Shown one piece after another: positions 1 to 8,432 of a DNA stretch of 64,000 bases. Position 1 is the first letter of the stretch, and each line of letters starts with the position of its first letter. The stretch lies in assembly GCA_964504195.1 (NCBI GenBank), contig CAZDDI010000011.1, positions 1 through 64,000 of the forward strand, read 5' to 3'. The position numbers and the translations under genes are program-made. The stretch is from CAZDDI01 sp964504195. Its GTDB lineage: Bacteria > Chloroflexota > Anaerolineae > B4-G1 > SLSP01. The notes under the pieces are model-generated. The model was not told the DNA's origin. It made no database searches and worked only from the letters and a program-made list of their open reading frames with translations.

Positions 1-1052
1 GCGGCCCCGGCGCTGTTGCCGAAAAATGTGGTGTTGACGAAGTGCAAGGTGCTGTCGTAACTCTGCACCCCGCCGCCGCCCACAGCCGTATCCCAAGTCC
101 GCCGGGCGACGTTGTTCACAAACACTACATTTGTAAACTGATGCACCCCGGCGGTACTATAGAACCCGCCACCATATTCCGCTGTGTTGTTGCGAAAGAT
201 AACATTGGTGAAGGTCGCCGTGTCTGCCGCACCTACTACCCCGCCCATGCGCAACCCGCCCCCGCCAAACTCGGTGGCATCGTTACTCTCGAACACCACA
301 TCCCGCAGCGTCAGCGCATTCGCCGTTGTTGAGAGCATCCCCCCCCCGAACCGGGAGGTATTATTCCGAAAGGTGATGTTGGTCAGGGTCAGATTACTGG
401 CTGTGTTATACAACCCACCACCGCCAGCATACGCATAGTTATCCGCGAAGACCAGATTGCGCAACGTCGGTTGGCCGCCCGTGTTGAGCAACCCGCCGCC
501 CTGAGCAATTTTCCCTGATGCAGAAATCGCACGCCCATTCTTAATCGTGAATCCATCCAGCACCGCGGTCGCATCCAGATTGTTGCTCGTCACCACGTGC
601 TGTACTTGCCGGTTAGGACTTGTCGAATACCGCCCGTTCAGCGTGGTCACGTTGCTTGCCCAGTCCCGCTGCGCGCGCGCGGTCTCCGTTCCGGCAAAGC
701 CCCCATAGAGCGCGATGTTGTTCGCCAGCGCGAACGTCGCGTCCGCATCCGTCCCCGGCACGTAGTTCCCCGCAGCCACCCACAACTCCGTCACGTTGGC
801 GCAGTCTTTGGCCGTGGTCAACGCCGGTTGCAGGTCACTATACGCATTCGCCCAACTCCCGCCATCCCCCGTCCCCCCGCTCACGCTTGCATCCACCCGC
901 AAAATACTGTGCGACGGGCAGGCCTTGTCTGGGGCCACGAGCAACTCAAAGGCCAAGACAGGGGAATCACCCGCGCCACGCCCTAGCACCACGGTTAATA
1001 ACAAGACACATAAGGCCAACACCCAACACCGAAATAGAATTTGTGGTTTCAT
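1..1052 (-). CDS. Secreted right-handed beta-helix surface protein, 3' end outside the window
   Basis: An uninterrupted minus-strand frame runs from an ATG at 1052 off the window edge, giving 350 residues without a stop. AAGGAG lies just upstream of the ATG. The first 28 or so residues are a basic start plus a hydrophobic stretch, a likely signal peptide. From about residue 55 there is a DASVSGGTGDGGSW-type opening followed by YSDLQPAL, then from about residue 160 repeated units such as LDGFTIKNG, LTNITFRNN, LRDVVFESN and FTNVIFRNN, each followed by GGG or GGGG. This is the rung pattern of parallel beta-helix (pectate-lyase-like / polymorphic outer-membrane) proteins found on bacterial surfaces. 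No catalytic residues can be assigned. A sigma70-like promoter is visible upstream. Confidence 0.85.
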   Translation of the reverse strand, partial: MKPQILFRCWVLALCVLLLTVVLGRGAGDSPVLAFELLVAPDKACPSHSILRVDASVSGGTGDGGSWANAYSDLQPALTTAKDCANVTELWVAAGNYVPGTDADATFALANNIALYGGFAGTETARAQRDWASNVTTLNGRYSTSPNRQVQHVVTSNNLDATAVLDGFTIKNGRAISASGKIAQGGGLLNTGGQPTLRNLVFADNYAYAGGGGLYNTASNLTLTNITFRNNTSRFGGGMLSTTANALTLRDVVFESNDATEFGGGGLRMGGVVGAADTATFTNVIFRNNTAEYGGGFYSTAGVHQFTNVVFVNNVARRTWDTAVGGGGVQSYDSTLHFVNTTFFGNSAGA

Positions 1053-1122
1053 TGTCCGCTCCTTCCGTGAAAAATTAACCTCATTAGCCCAATTGCAAAG
1101 TTGATATTTTCCCTCGAAAGTA

Positions 1123-1150
1123 ATTATAGCACAACCAATTTTTTCAACAA
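1123..1150 (-). promoter_or_regulatory. Sigma70-like promoter of the beta-helix protein gene
   Basis: On the minus strand TTGTTG (1150-1145) is followed after 16 bp by a perfect TATAAT (1128-1123), about 70 bp upstream of the ATG at 1052. Confidence 0.6.
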
Positions 1151-1244
1151 AATTCACGTGAATTTGTGATAAAAAGACCAGACAAACTCATGAAAGCATT
1201 GGAGCTAATACCAAATTTTAAAATCAAAACTGGCCTATATAGCG

Positions 1245-1282
1245 CGAAGAGCGGACTTCAACGTATGAAGTACCGCTCTTCG
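1245..1282 (-). terminator. Strong hairpin downstream of obgE
   Basis: CGAAGAGCGG and CCGCTCTTCG, extended inward by ACTTCA/TGAAGT with one bulge, form a long hairpin 28 bp after the obgE stop. No clean T-run follows on the minus strand, so it may be a non-canonical terminator or an mRNA 3'-end structure. Confidence 0.5.
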
Positions 1283-1309
1283 TCAAAGACACACACTGCT
1301 ACAGGCGCA

Positions 1310-2584
1310 TCAACCTTCATCCTGCCATTCCAACTCATAAGTACCAATGCGCACCATATCGCCGTGCTGCACCCCGGCTTTCCGCAAAGCTGCCAAGACA
1401 CCAGCATGCTCCAGATAGCCATGTAGTCGCAGCAACGATTCCTCGTAATTGATAGGGGTACGGCGCACAGCACGTTCAATTTTACCGCCAACCACGCGCC
1501 ACACACCGTCGCGGTCACGCTCGATTACAAAAGTATCATCCGCAATTTCCGGCGGGCGGATCACCGGAAGCCCCACCCCTGGCAATTGGGGTGACGGCGC
1601 TTCCTGAACCAACTGATAGACACGCCCCAACAGTTCACGCGTGCCCTCACGCGCCAGTCCCGAAATCCCCAGCACTTCGTAGCCCAGCGCTGCAATCTGC
1701 GTTTTCAATTTGGGGAACCGCTCGCGAGCTTCGGGCATATCCAGCTTGTTGATAGCAACCAGCTGGGGCTTATCGCTCAACCCATGCCCAAAAGCCGCCA
1801 ATTCCGCATTGATGACGTGAAAATCCTCCAACGGATCGAGAGCGGTACCATCTAACAAATGCAAAATAACCCGCGTGCGCTCGATATGGCGCAGGAACTC
1901 CAGCCCTAGGCCTTTACCCTCACTGGCCCCCTCAATAAGTCCAGGGAGATCGGCAATGACGAAGGTATCATTGACACTCAACGCCACCACGCCCAGATTA
2001 GGCTGCAATGTCGTGAAGGGATAATCGCCAATTTGTGGCGTCGCCGCAGTGGTCGCCGCGAGGAAAGTGGACTTACCTGCATTAGGCTTGCCCACGAGTC
2101 CTACATCGGCCAACACCTTAAGCTCCAGCATAACATGCCGCGCTTCTCCCGGATCACCATTCTCAGCAATGCGGGGGGCCTTATTGGTAGGCGAAGCAAA
2201 ATGCTTATTACCACGCCCGCCCTTACCACCCCGCGCCACTACAAACGTCTGCTCTGGCTCGGTAAGATCAGCCAACAACTGCCCCGTTTGCGTATCAATC
2301 ACCACCGTCCCCGGCGGAACACGAATTTCCAGGTGTGGCCCAGCAGCACCGTACTGTTCCTTGTTACGGCCATGCTCGCCATTGGCCGCAACATGTTGTT
2401 GTTGATGCGCCAGATGATAGAGGGTATTAAGATGACGACTGACCACGAGGACGACATCGCCACCTCGCCCGCCATCACCACCGGCAGGTCCGCCGAAGGG
2501 GACAAATTTCTCACGGCGAAAGGCGACCGCCCCATGGCCCCCATCGCCAGCCTTCACATGAATACGTACACGATCATAAAACAT
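1310..2584 (-). CDS. obgE: GTPase Obg (ribosome assembly / stress GTPase)
   Basis: This 424-residue protein has the full Obg order. The glycine-rich N-terminal Obg fold spans about residues 1-158 (GDGGHGAVAF, GGDGGRGGD). The G domain starts near residue 160, with P-loop GKPNAGKS at about 165-172, G3 DLPGLIEG and G4 NKLD. A C-terminal OCT-type domain follows (FVIERDRDGVWRVVG at about 350 onward). Obg binds the 50S subunit and couples GTP level to ribosome maturation and growth control in the cytoplasm. It is about the usual length for OCT-bearing Obg. The start has only a distant GGAG, but the N-terminal residues match the family. Immediately upstream is a tRNA array with its own terminator. 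Confidence 0.97.
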   Translation of the reverse strand: MFYDRVRIHVKAGDGGHGAVAFRREKFVPFGGPAGGDGGRGGDVVLVVSRHLNTLYHLAHQQQHVAANGEHGRNKEQYGAAGPHLEIRVPPGTVVIDTQTGQLLADLTEPEQTFVVARGGKGGRGNKHFASPTNKAPRIAENGDPGEARHVMLELKVLADVGLVGKPNAGKSTFLAATTAATPQIGDYPFTTLQPNLGVVALSVNDTFVIADLPGLIEGASEGKGLGLEFLRHIERTRVILHLLDGTALDPLEDFHVINAELAAFGHGLSDKPQLVAINKLDMPEARERFPKLKTQIAALGYEVLGISGLAREGTRELLGRVYQLVQEAPSPQLPGVGLPVIRPPEIADDTFVIERDRDGVWRVVGGKIERAVRRTPINYEESLLRLHGYLEHAGVLAALRKAGVQHGDMVRIGTYELEWQDEG

Positions 2585-2774
2585 AGTTAGAACAAGCTAC
2601 TCCAAATCGCACAGATGTCAAACTATTCCAGTAACTACGCAAGCCCAACAGTAGTTACCAATCTCAGTAAATCACGAATCTGCTTATAGAGCACGATAAA
2701 TCGTGAAACACACCACGAACTTAAATCCGTAATGTACTGAATCTCGTTTCTCAGTCCATTCCTTAAAAAGTGAC

Positions 2775-2807
2775 AAAAAACGCCGGAAACCCTGGCGCTT
2801 CCGGCGT
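2775..2807 (-). terminator. Terminator of the tRNA array
   Basis: Read on the minus strand, ACGCCGGAA and TTCCGGCGT form a stem followed by six T's, directly after the last tRNA-Arg. Confidence 0.8.
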
Positions 2808-2808
2808 G

Positions 2809-2882
2809 TACCCCCGTCAGGACTTGAACCTGAAACCTTTTGGACCGCAACCAAACGCTCTATCCAATTGAGCCACGGGGGC
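2809..2882 (-). tRNA. tRNA-Arg (GCG), copy 2 of the array
   Basis: The 74-nt cloverleaf has acceptor GCCCCCG paired with CGGGGGT, D arm GCTC/GAGC with A20 (arginine identity), anticodon stem TTTGG/CCAAA around loop TTGCGGT (anticodon GCG) and T arm TCAGG/CCTGA. Discriminator is A and CCA is not encoded. It is identical base for base to the copy at 2941-3014. Confidence 0.95.
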
Positions 2883-2940
2883 AAATGAAGGCTATTTACT
2901 TTTTTATGTGGACAGGTCACACCCATCCCTGCTACAACCA

Positions 2941-3014
2941 TACCCCCGTCAGGACTTGAACCTGAAACCTTTTGGACCGCAACCAAACGCTCTATCCAAT
3001 TGAGCCACGGGGGC
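2941..3014 (-). tRNA. tRNA-Arg (GCG), copy 1 of the array
   Basis: Identical 74-nt sequence to the copy at 2809-2882 (anticodon GCG, reading CGC/CGU). The 58-bp spacer between the copies shows no promoter or terminator, so both probably lie on one transcript. Confidence 0.95.
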
Positions 3015-3022
3015 GAAACAGG

Positions 3023-3113
3023 CGGGGAGGCAGGGATTCGAACCCTGGGTGGAGATTTGTGTCCCCACAACCGCTTAGCAGGCGGCCCCGATCGACCACT
3101 CCGGCACCTCCCC
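3023..3113 (-). tRNA. tRNA-Ser (GCT)
   Basis: A 91-nt class II tRNA with acceptor GGGGAGG/CCTCCCC, anticodon loop CTGCTAA (anticodon GCT, reading AGC/AGU), the long variable arm expected of serine tRNAs and T loop TTCGAAT. Discriminator is G and CCA is not encoded. Confidence 0.95.
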
Positions 3114-3136
3114 AAGAGTATACGCTTGTTAATTGG

Positions 3137-3221
3137 CGGAGGGAGTGGGATTCGAACCCACGGTAGCTTGCGCTACGACGGTTTTCAAGACCGTTGCCAT
3201 CGGCCACTCGGCCATCCCTCC
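3137..3221 (-). tRNA. tRNA-Ser (TGA)
   Basis: An 85-nt class II tRNA with acceptor GGAGGGA/TCCCTCC, anticodon loop CTTGAAA (anticodon TGA, reading UCA), long variable arm GTAGCGCAAGCTAC and T loop TTCGAAT. It is the first gene of the four-tRNA array. Confidence 0.95.
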
Positions 3222-3359
3222 GAGGAGAAAGGATGTGAGGTGAAAGTAAAACGGCTTTTCAACCATTTACCAACTGGCAAAGTACCCCCTCAGCAGCCAG
3301 CAGTATACCACGCCACCCCGGATTGTCAATCAAAAAGGAGGGGGAAGTGTTAGGCAAAT

Positions 3360-4139
3360 TTACTCAACAATAATCTCAACGCGCTCGTTCCCTTCTGAGT
3401 CCACCACGTCCACCAGATGCCCGGTCACCCCGGAATCCAGCAACGATTGTAACTCGTCCATGTCAAAGTCAATCCCCTCTACGCCGAAGCGCGCCACACC
3501 CACCTTGCCCATCTTCAGCGCACCACGCAACAGCGACAAGGGCAGGGTCACATTCACTCGCAGGCGATCAGTTGCCAAATCGGTAACCTGAATGCGCACC
3601 ACACGCGGACGACGGTTCACAGTTACCCGACTGCTGCGCTCCAATGCCTCAATCAATCGCGCCGCATCCTCGGCTGTGATACTCCCATCTGCCACCATCT
3701 GCAAAATTTTAAGGCGCTCTTGTTCGTGTTGCTTAGGAGAAATATGAGGCGGCATGGGTGGGACTGGGGGAACAGGCGGCACTCCCGCCCCGGAAAAATT
3801 AGCCCAGGCGCCAGGCCCCCATTCGTGTTGCAGGCTATCAAGGGTATGTTGAATGGCGGCAATGCGCGTATCCTCCAAACTAATTTTGAGCTGCAAACGC
3901 TCCCGCTGTGCCAACAAACGTTCACGCCGCACCTCTAATTGCTCACGCGCACCCGGCGCTGCCTCAGCCATCACAGCTTCCATCTCGGCCTCCAAGTCAC
4001 GCAGTGCCGTCTCTATCTCAGCGCTCTGAGTCGCCAACTCCTGCTTCTGCGTCTCAGCCTCGGCAATTTTGCCTTCCAGTTTTTCACGCTTCTGTTCCAA
4101 CTTCTCTAACAAGCGCGATTGGATGTCTTTGCGTACCAT
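3360..4139 (-). CDS. Coiled-coil protein with SHOCT-like (YvlB/LiaX-type) helical domain
   Basis: The 259-residue soluble protein starts with a highly charged coiled coil (about residues 1-105, rich in E, K, Q, R and L heptads). A Gly/Pro linker with PPVPPVPPMPP follows. A short helix-turn-helix-like element of the SHOCT-like type comes next (LKILQMVADGSITAEDAARL at about 144-163). The last 80 residues are a beta-rich domain (VVRIQVTDL, LRVNVTLPLSLL). AGGAGG sits 6 nt before the ATG. It lies 66 bp downstream of the DUF2089 regulator on the same strand and probably shares its promoter. Proteins with this helical element occur with DUF2089 in Firmicutes and Chloroflexota, where a role in envelope-stress signalling is suspected; that role is inference here. 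Confidence 0.75.
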   Translation of the reverse strand: MVRKDIQSRLLEKLEQKREKLEGKIAEAETQKQELATQSAEIETALRDLEAEMEAVMAEAAPGAREQLEVRRERLLAQRERLQLKISLEDTRIAAIQHTLDSLQHEWGPGAWANFSGAGVPPVPPVPPMPPHISPKQHEQERLKILQMVADGSITAEDAARLIEALERSSRVTVNRRPRVVRIQVTDLATDRLRVNVTLPLSLLRGALKMGKVGVARFGVEGIDFDMDELQSLLDSGVTGHLVDVVDSEGNERVEIIVE

Positions 4140-4205
4140 GTTGCACCTCCTAAAAATCTACAAATCACAAACTAAGAATCTCAACTGTCTGACGAAGGCA
4201 TCTTA

Positions 4206-4574
4206 TTATCCCCGTTTGTGAAGGGCTTTCAACGCTTGCTCCACAGTGGCCCGCCCCTCAGCTAAATCGTCCAGCACGGTCTGCCGTACATCGCTGTCTT
4301 CCTCATCCACCTCATAACCTAGCTCCCGAATTATTTCACGAAGCCGGTTGCGTACGGTCGGATAAGAAAGCGCCAACTCCTCTTGTAACGCATTAATTTT
4401 ACCCTCGCAGCGCAAGAACAACGCTACAAACTGCCACTGTTCAGGGGTCAAGCGTAACAATGGATGCAAGTAGAACGTCCCCTCCAATGAAGTGCCGCAG
4501 TTATAACAGGACAACCGCTCCACCACCAATTCACCAGCACAGATAGGACAGCGCACCGGCGCTAATACTGTCAT
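4206..4574 (-). CDS. DUF2089-family regulator with zinc ribbon and HTH
   Basis: Starting at ATG 4574 the protein is 122 residues. I chose this start because GGAGG lies 6 nt upstream; the longer TTG-initiated frame would swallow that ribosome site. The N-terminal zinc ribbon is CPIC...CYNC (about residues 8-26). A helical domain follows with a predicted winged helix-turn-helix (LALSYPTVRNRLREIIRELG at about 72-91). This is the DUF2089 layout, a small DNA-binding family usually paired with a SHOCT-like or DUF4097 partner, which is the next gene here. The acidic tail EVDEEDSDVRQ is typical. It is driven by a perfect consensus promoter 52 bp upstream. Confidence 0.85.
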   Translation of the reverse strand: MTVLAPVRCPICAGELVVERLSCYNCGTSLEGTFYLHPLLRLTPEQWQFVALFLRCEGKINALQEELALSYPTVRNRLREIIRELGYEVDEEDSDVRQTVLDDLAEGRATVEQALKALHKRG

Positions 4575-4625
4575 CACAACCTCCAATTCAGAGAACTACT
4601 GACTTACTGCTTACCGATTGATTAA

Positions 4626-4654
4626 ATTATACTACACTATTTAACACATGTCAA
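4626..4654 (-). promoter_or_regulatory. Perfect sigma70 consensus promoter for the DUF2089/SHOCT-like pair
   Basis: On the minus strand TTGACA (4654-4649), exactly 17 bp, then TATAAT (4631-4626). Both hexamers and the spacing match consensus, the strongest promoter visible in the window. The surrounding 4600-4760 stretch is very AT-rich. Confidence 0.85.
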
Positions 4655-4876
4655 GATTTTTCGTTAAATTATTAACTTTGACCTTACAAATATCAATAAC
4701 CTGACTTAATTTTGTTTAAAGATTCGCGATTTCCTTATAAAACAAAGAGCCAGTTTGATTCCCACAGAACGCAGAATACTACAGTGAAAAACCGTCCGGA
4801 GTGCGCAGACACAATCTGTGGCAGGCATAATCTGTGATTGTATCCAGCCCAACCCAAATGCAACCCAGCCAAAACA

Positions 4877-4915
4877 AAAGCGTGAAACGAGAGCCAGGCT
4901 CTCGTTTCACGCTTT
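4877..4915 (-). terminator. Terminator of the htrA-like gene
   Basis: A perfect 16-bp stem (GCGTGAAACGAGAGCC with its complement, one-base loop) followed on the minus strand by TTTTGTTTT, 17 bp after the protease stop codon. Confidence 0.9.
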
Positions 4916-4931
4916 GCGTCACATGCTGGTG

Positions 4932-6086
4932 CTATTGCGGACGTTCCCCCAAGGTCAAACTAACCTCAATCTCCTCAGTACCGCGCAGGACGTGCATTTG
5001 AACAGTCTGCCCCACCCGTGTGCTTGTCTCCAGATAAACAATCAGCTCACGGAAATCAGCAATGGAGGTCCCATCAATCCCTACAATGATATCTCCATCT
5101 GCTGGCAAGCGCTCCCCGCCCGAACCAGTAATCGTCTGGGCAGCGCGTAGACCCGCTATCTCCGCCGGTGAACCGCGCTCCACGCCCGTAATAAGCACGC
5201 CCTGGTCGGAAACAGTCAGCCCCTCATTGCGCATCACCTCCACCAACTGCGGGGTCAAGTCAGCCAGATAAACACCCATCCAGGGGTGCGGATAACGCCC
5301 GTTAGCAATCAGCTCTGGGACTACCCGCTGCACCGTATTCGCCGGAATCGCAAAACCGATACCAGCATTGCTCTGGCTGGAGCTGATAATCTGCGCATTG
5401 ACACCTATCACACGCCCTTCCAAATCCAGCAACGGCCCGCCCGAATTACCCGGATTGATAGCTGCATCCGTCTGAATAGCCTCGCCGATATAGCGACCAT
5501 CGGGACTTTCGATGATACGCCCCAGACTACTGATGACCCCAAAGGTCAAGGTTTGCTCCAGGCCGAAGGGATTGCCAATAGCTACCACAAACTGACCTAC
5601 ACGCAATGCGCTTGAATCGGTAAGTGTTACAGGCGTCATTGCGTGCCCTTCTGGATCAACACGAATCACTGCCAGGTCGTTGGTGGAATCCACCCCAACC
5701 AGAGTCGCATCTAACACCACGCCATCGGCAAATGTAACCATGATGCTATTAGCACCCTCCACCACATGGTAATTGGTAACAATATGCCCATCTCGATCAT
5801 ACACGAACCCGGAACCGCTGCCCTCTTGCTCGTAGGGCATCCGCCATAAATTTACCCCCTGCATCCGCACCGTGATGTTCACCACTGAATACCCAGCCTG
5901 TTGATAGACAGCTTCCACCTGCGATTGCAAATCTGTCAATGCCCCTGGCGCGGTGGCTGGCGGCCCGCTGGTGGCAGGTGGTGCCACCAATGGCGGCGAG
6001 GGCGTCAATGTCTCGATGGCAGAGCAGCCTAAAGAAACCACCATGAAAATCAGAGTAATCCAGACAAACCAATGTTTTTTTGACAT
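4932..6086 (-). CDS. Lipoprotein HtrA/DegP-type serine protease with PDZ domain
   Basis: The 384-residue protease begins with a lipoprotein signal (VVSLGC, lipidated Cys21), so it should be anchored outside the cytoplasmic membrane. A Pro/Ala-rich linker precedes the trypsin-like domain, with catalytic triad His107 (TNYHVVEGA), Asp137 (STNDLAV) and Ser215 (NPGNSGGPL). One PDZ domain occupies about 275-380 (RGSPAEIAGL, GDIIVGIDG). The family degrades or refolds damaged envelope proteins. Most HtrA-type proteins use a transmembrane anchor or are soluble; a lipid anchor is less usual. GAGGAGG precedes the ATG. Confidence 0.95.
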   Translation of the reverse strand: MSKKHWFVWITLIFMVVSLGCSAIETLTPSPPLVAPPATSGPPATAPGALTDLQSQVEAVYQQAGYSVVNITVRMQGVNLWRMPYEQEGSGSGFVYDRDGHIVTNYHVVEGANSIMVTFADGVVLDATLVGVDSTNDLAVIRVDPEGHAMTPVTLTDSSALRVGQFVVAIGNPFGLEQTLTFGVISSLGRIIESPDGRYIGEAIQTDAAINPGNSGGPLLDLEGRVIGVNAQIISSSQSNAGIGFAIPANTVQRVVPELIANGRYPHPWMGVYLADLTPQLVEVMRNEGLTVSDQGVLITGVERGSPAEIAGLRAAQTITGSGGERLPADGDIIVGIDGTSIADFRELIVYLETSTRVGQTVQMHVLRGTEEIEVSLTLGERPQ

Positions 6087-6140
6087 CTTCTCAACCTCCT
6101 CAAGGAATGGGGCGACACACCAAGGCGCGCGCCGTTAGCA

Positions 6141-6803
6141 TTATACTTCGGAGTAATCACAAATGCCGTTTTTGTTGGCATCAGTATATAGACGACACCG
6201 CCCCGGATAAGGATCGTTCACCAGCCCTCGGGGACAGCGTGTGGCAACGCGCGTAGGCGCAACCACCGTAGAAGTAGGTGTGGGCAGAGCCTGTGGCGTA
6301 GGGGGCAGTTGCGGCGGTTCAGCGGTTGCGGTGGACTGCGTCAGAACTTGCGACGGTGCAGTCGCCGTAGGATCGAGCGGCGCGGGAGTAACACTATAGG
6401 TATCCTGCACCTCACGGCGCAACAACACCCCACCCACAAACAGCGTCACGGCTGCACCGCTACAAGCCAGCAAAAACTCGCGCCGGGAAAGCAAGCGTCC
6501 CTGCACCAGAGCCTGCGCCCGAACAGGTTTAGTTCGCGGCGCTAACTGCTTGCGCGTCATAGCTACAATCCACGCCCAATGTAAGACCAGATGCGCAAAC
6601 ACGCCCACAATCAGCGCCAGACTGCTCCAGGTGTGAAGCGTGTCCCAAACGGTGTATGGCACCCCCAAGAAGGTTAGCCGGCCCGCTGCGTTTTGAGCGA
6701 CCAGAAACGCAGGGGCTAAGAACACCACGCCGCTGATAGCACTCAACACAAAGGCAATGGCGATGACTACATCCACCCAGTAGTTCCAGATGGCCTTGTT
6801 CAT
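6141..6803 (-). CDS. DUF4405-type membrane cytochrome with internal twin-arginine segment
   Basis: I place the start at ATG 6803 (220 residues) because GGGAGGG lies just upstream; an in-frame ATG 30 bp earlier has no ribosome site. Two hydrophobic helices (about 9-33 and 58-80) carry His57, His71 and His75, the heme-ligand arrangement of DUF4405 (flavinylation-associated cytochrome) proteins. Residues 106-129 read SRREFLLACSGAA followed by a hydrophobic stretch, resembling a Tat signal inside the chain. A Pro/Thr linker and a short tail (about 188-220) with two Cys and a calcium-loop-like DANKNGICDYSE follow. The role is probably membrane electron transfer; partner unknown. Confidence 0.7.
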   Translation of the reverse strand: MNKAIWNYWVDVVIAIAFVLSAISGVVFLAPAFLVAQNAAGRLTFLGVPYTVWDTLHTWSSLALIVGVFAHLVLHWAWIVAMTRKQLAPRTKPVRAQALVQGRLLSRREFLLACSGAAVTLFVGGVLLRREVQDTYSVTPAPLDPTATAPSQVLTQSTATAEPPQLPPTPQALPTPTSTVVAPTRVATRCPRGLVNDPYPGRCRLYTDANKNGICDYSEV

Positions 6804-6940
6804 TTGTTCCCTCCCACAACAATTACGACCCACTTCATCACCACATTGTACTTCACATAGATTAAGATTTGCTTAAGATTGCCTGATAAAAGTTCTGGAC
6901 GTTATACGTTGTGTGCCAAGATCAAATAAACCCGCACCTT

Positions 6941-6982
6941 ACAACAATACAGGACGCTCCAAAAAGCGTCCTGTATTGTTGT
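6941..6982 (-). terminator. Terminator of the uspA operon
   Basis: AACAATACAGGACGCT and its complement form a 16-bp stem with a six-base loop, 12 bp past the uspA stop. Confidence 0.75.
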
Positions 6983-6993
6983 TGCATAGTCCG

Positions 6994-7413
6994 TTATGGC
7001 ACAAGGAAGACCGGGCACGGCGCGTAACGCACTACCTCGGTACTCACGTCCCCCAACAGCACATCTTTAACACTCGAAGGGCCGCGCGTTCCCAAGACAA
7101 TCAATGATACATCCTCGTCGCGCGCAGTCTCCAGAATGACGCGCGCGGCCACGCCAGCTTCGGTGATCCCACGTGCCAGCAACCCGGCCTCGCGCAAGTG
7201 CTCCACCACATCATCCACAATCTCCTGCGCCACAGTTGCAAATTGCTGCGTTAGAGCCTCGTAGCCGCTCGTAGCCATATAACGATCAGGTAACTGGTAA
7301 GCATGGAGCACAATTACTTCAGCCTCTTCGAGACGCGCGAAATGCTCCAGATAAAACAACGCCCGCTCCGCAGAGGGCGTAGCGTTATGAGCAAACAAAA
7401 TCCGCTTAAACAT
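6994..7413 (-). CDS. Universal stress protein, UspA family
   Basis: From ATG 7413 the protein has 139 residues; AGGAGG lies 5 nt upstream, so the upstream in-frame GTG at 7419 is not needed. The fold starts with FKRILFAHN, and the C-terminal nucleotide loop reads GTRGPSSVKDVLLGDVS followed by APCPVFLV, the G-2x-G-9x-G(S/T) ATP-binding signature. It sits 32 bp downstream of dnaJ on the same strand, so it probably joins the chaperone operon as a stress-response gene. Confidence 0.92.
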   Translation of the reverse strand: MFKRILFAHNATPSAERALFYLEHFARLEEAEVIVLHAYQLPDRYMATSGYEALTQQFATVAQEIVDDVVEHLREAGLLARGITEAGVAARVILETARDEDVSLIVLGTRGPSSVKDVLLGDVSTEVVRYAPCPVFLVP

Positions 7414-7445
7414 AACCACCTCCTAAAAATGCATCGCTTGCTTTC

Positions 7446-8432
7446 CTACGAGCGTAACGCGCGCAATTGGGAGAAGAGTTCCCGCTCCTGCTCAGTCAAC
7501 TGTTGGGGTATCTGTACTTCGACCGTGGCATATAAATCGCCACGCTGCTCAGCACGCCCCAACTGCGGCATACCCTTGCCACGCAGTCGGAACTTCGCGC
7601 CGCTCGGTGTCTCCGGCGGAATGCGCAACAGCACCGCGCGGCCTCCCAATGTTGGCACATTGATTTCACCGCCCAAAACAGCGGTATACAGATCAATAGG
7701 AACTTTAACGCGCAAGTCGTCACCATCACGCTCGAAGCGTGCGTGGGGGAGCACCTCCACCAGCAGATATAAATCCCCCGCCCCGGTAGCCCCTTCACCA
7801 GCAAGCCGCACACGGGTGCCGGTCGTCGCACCGGGCGGAATCTGTATCTCTAAGCGCCGTTGCTCCTTCTGCAAAAGCCGTTTCGCACCTGTGCTGGCTT
7901 CTTCCAGCGTAATCTGTACCGGCTGTTCGGTGTCGCGTCCCACAGACGAGCGTGACGGCGCACGCTCATCGAACCCACCGAAGAATGTGTCCACACCGGG
8001 GCTGCGCCTCCGCCCCCCTACAGCTCCCCCAAAAAGCTGTTGGAAGAAATCAGAGAAAGTACCAGCACCCGCAGTCCCGCCACCGCCAAAGAGGTCCTCG
8101 AAGTCCCGAGGGGTACCATATTGCGGCGAAGGCCCACGTCCACCTGGCGCAGCACGCCCCCAGCTGGTCCAGTCGAAATCCTCTGGTCGCCCACCAGCCT
8201 GTTGCCAGTGCGACCACTCAGACCCGAAACGGTTGTAAAGATTGCGCTTCTCCGGATCGGAAAGCACCTCGTAGGCTTCGTTAAGCTCCTTAAACTGCCC
8301 CTCAGCCTGCTTATTGCCAGGATTAGCATCCGGGTGCAACTTCCGCGCTTGCGAGCGAAAGGCTTTTTTGATTTCCTGATCCGTAGCCTCGCGCGGTACA
8401 CCAAGAATTTCGTAATAATCTTTGTATTGCAT
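7446..8432 (-). CDS. dnaJ: DnaJ-class co-chaperone (type II, CbpA-like)
   Basis: The 328-residue protein has an N-terminal J domain with the HPD motif at residues 33-35, which stimulates DnaK ATPase. A Gly/Phe-rich region follows (about 75-155: GGRGPSPQYG, FFQQLFGG, FFGGFDE). Two C-terminal substrate-binding beta domains follow (IPPGATTGTRVRL, IPPETPSGAKFRL). The Cys-rich zinc finger of type I DnaJ is absent, so it is a CbpA-type J protein. Its ATG overlaps the grpE stop (TAATG), showing translational coupling. No second type I dnaJ is seen here. Confidence 0.95.
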   Translation of the reverse strand: MQYKDYYEILGVPREATDQEIKKAFRSQARKLHPDANPGNKQAEGQFKELNEAYEVLSDPEKRNLYNRFGSEWSHWQQAGGRPEDFDWTSWGRAAPGGRGPSPQYGTPRDFEDLFGGGGTAGAGTFSDFFQQLFGGAVGGRRRSPGVDTFFGGFDERAPSRSSVGRDTEQPVQITLEEASTGAKRLLQKEQRRLEIQIPPGATTGTRVRLAGEGATGAGDLYLLVEVLPHARFERDGDDLRVKVPIDLYTAVLGGEINVPTLGGRAVLLRIPPETPSGAKFRLRGKGMPQLGRAEQRGDLYATVEVQIPQQLTEQERELFSQLRALRS

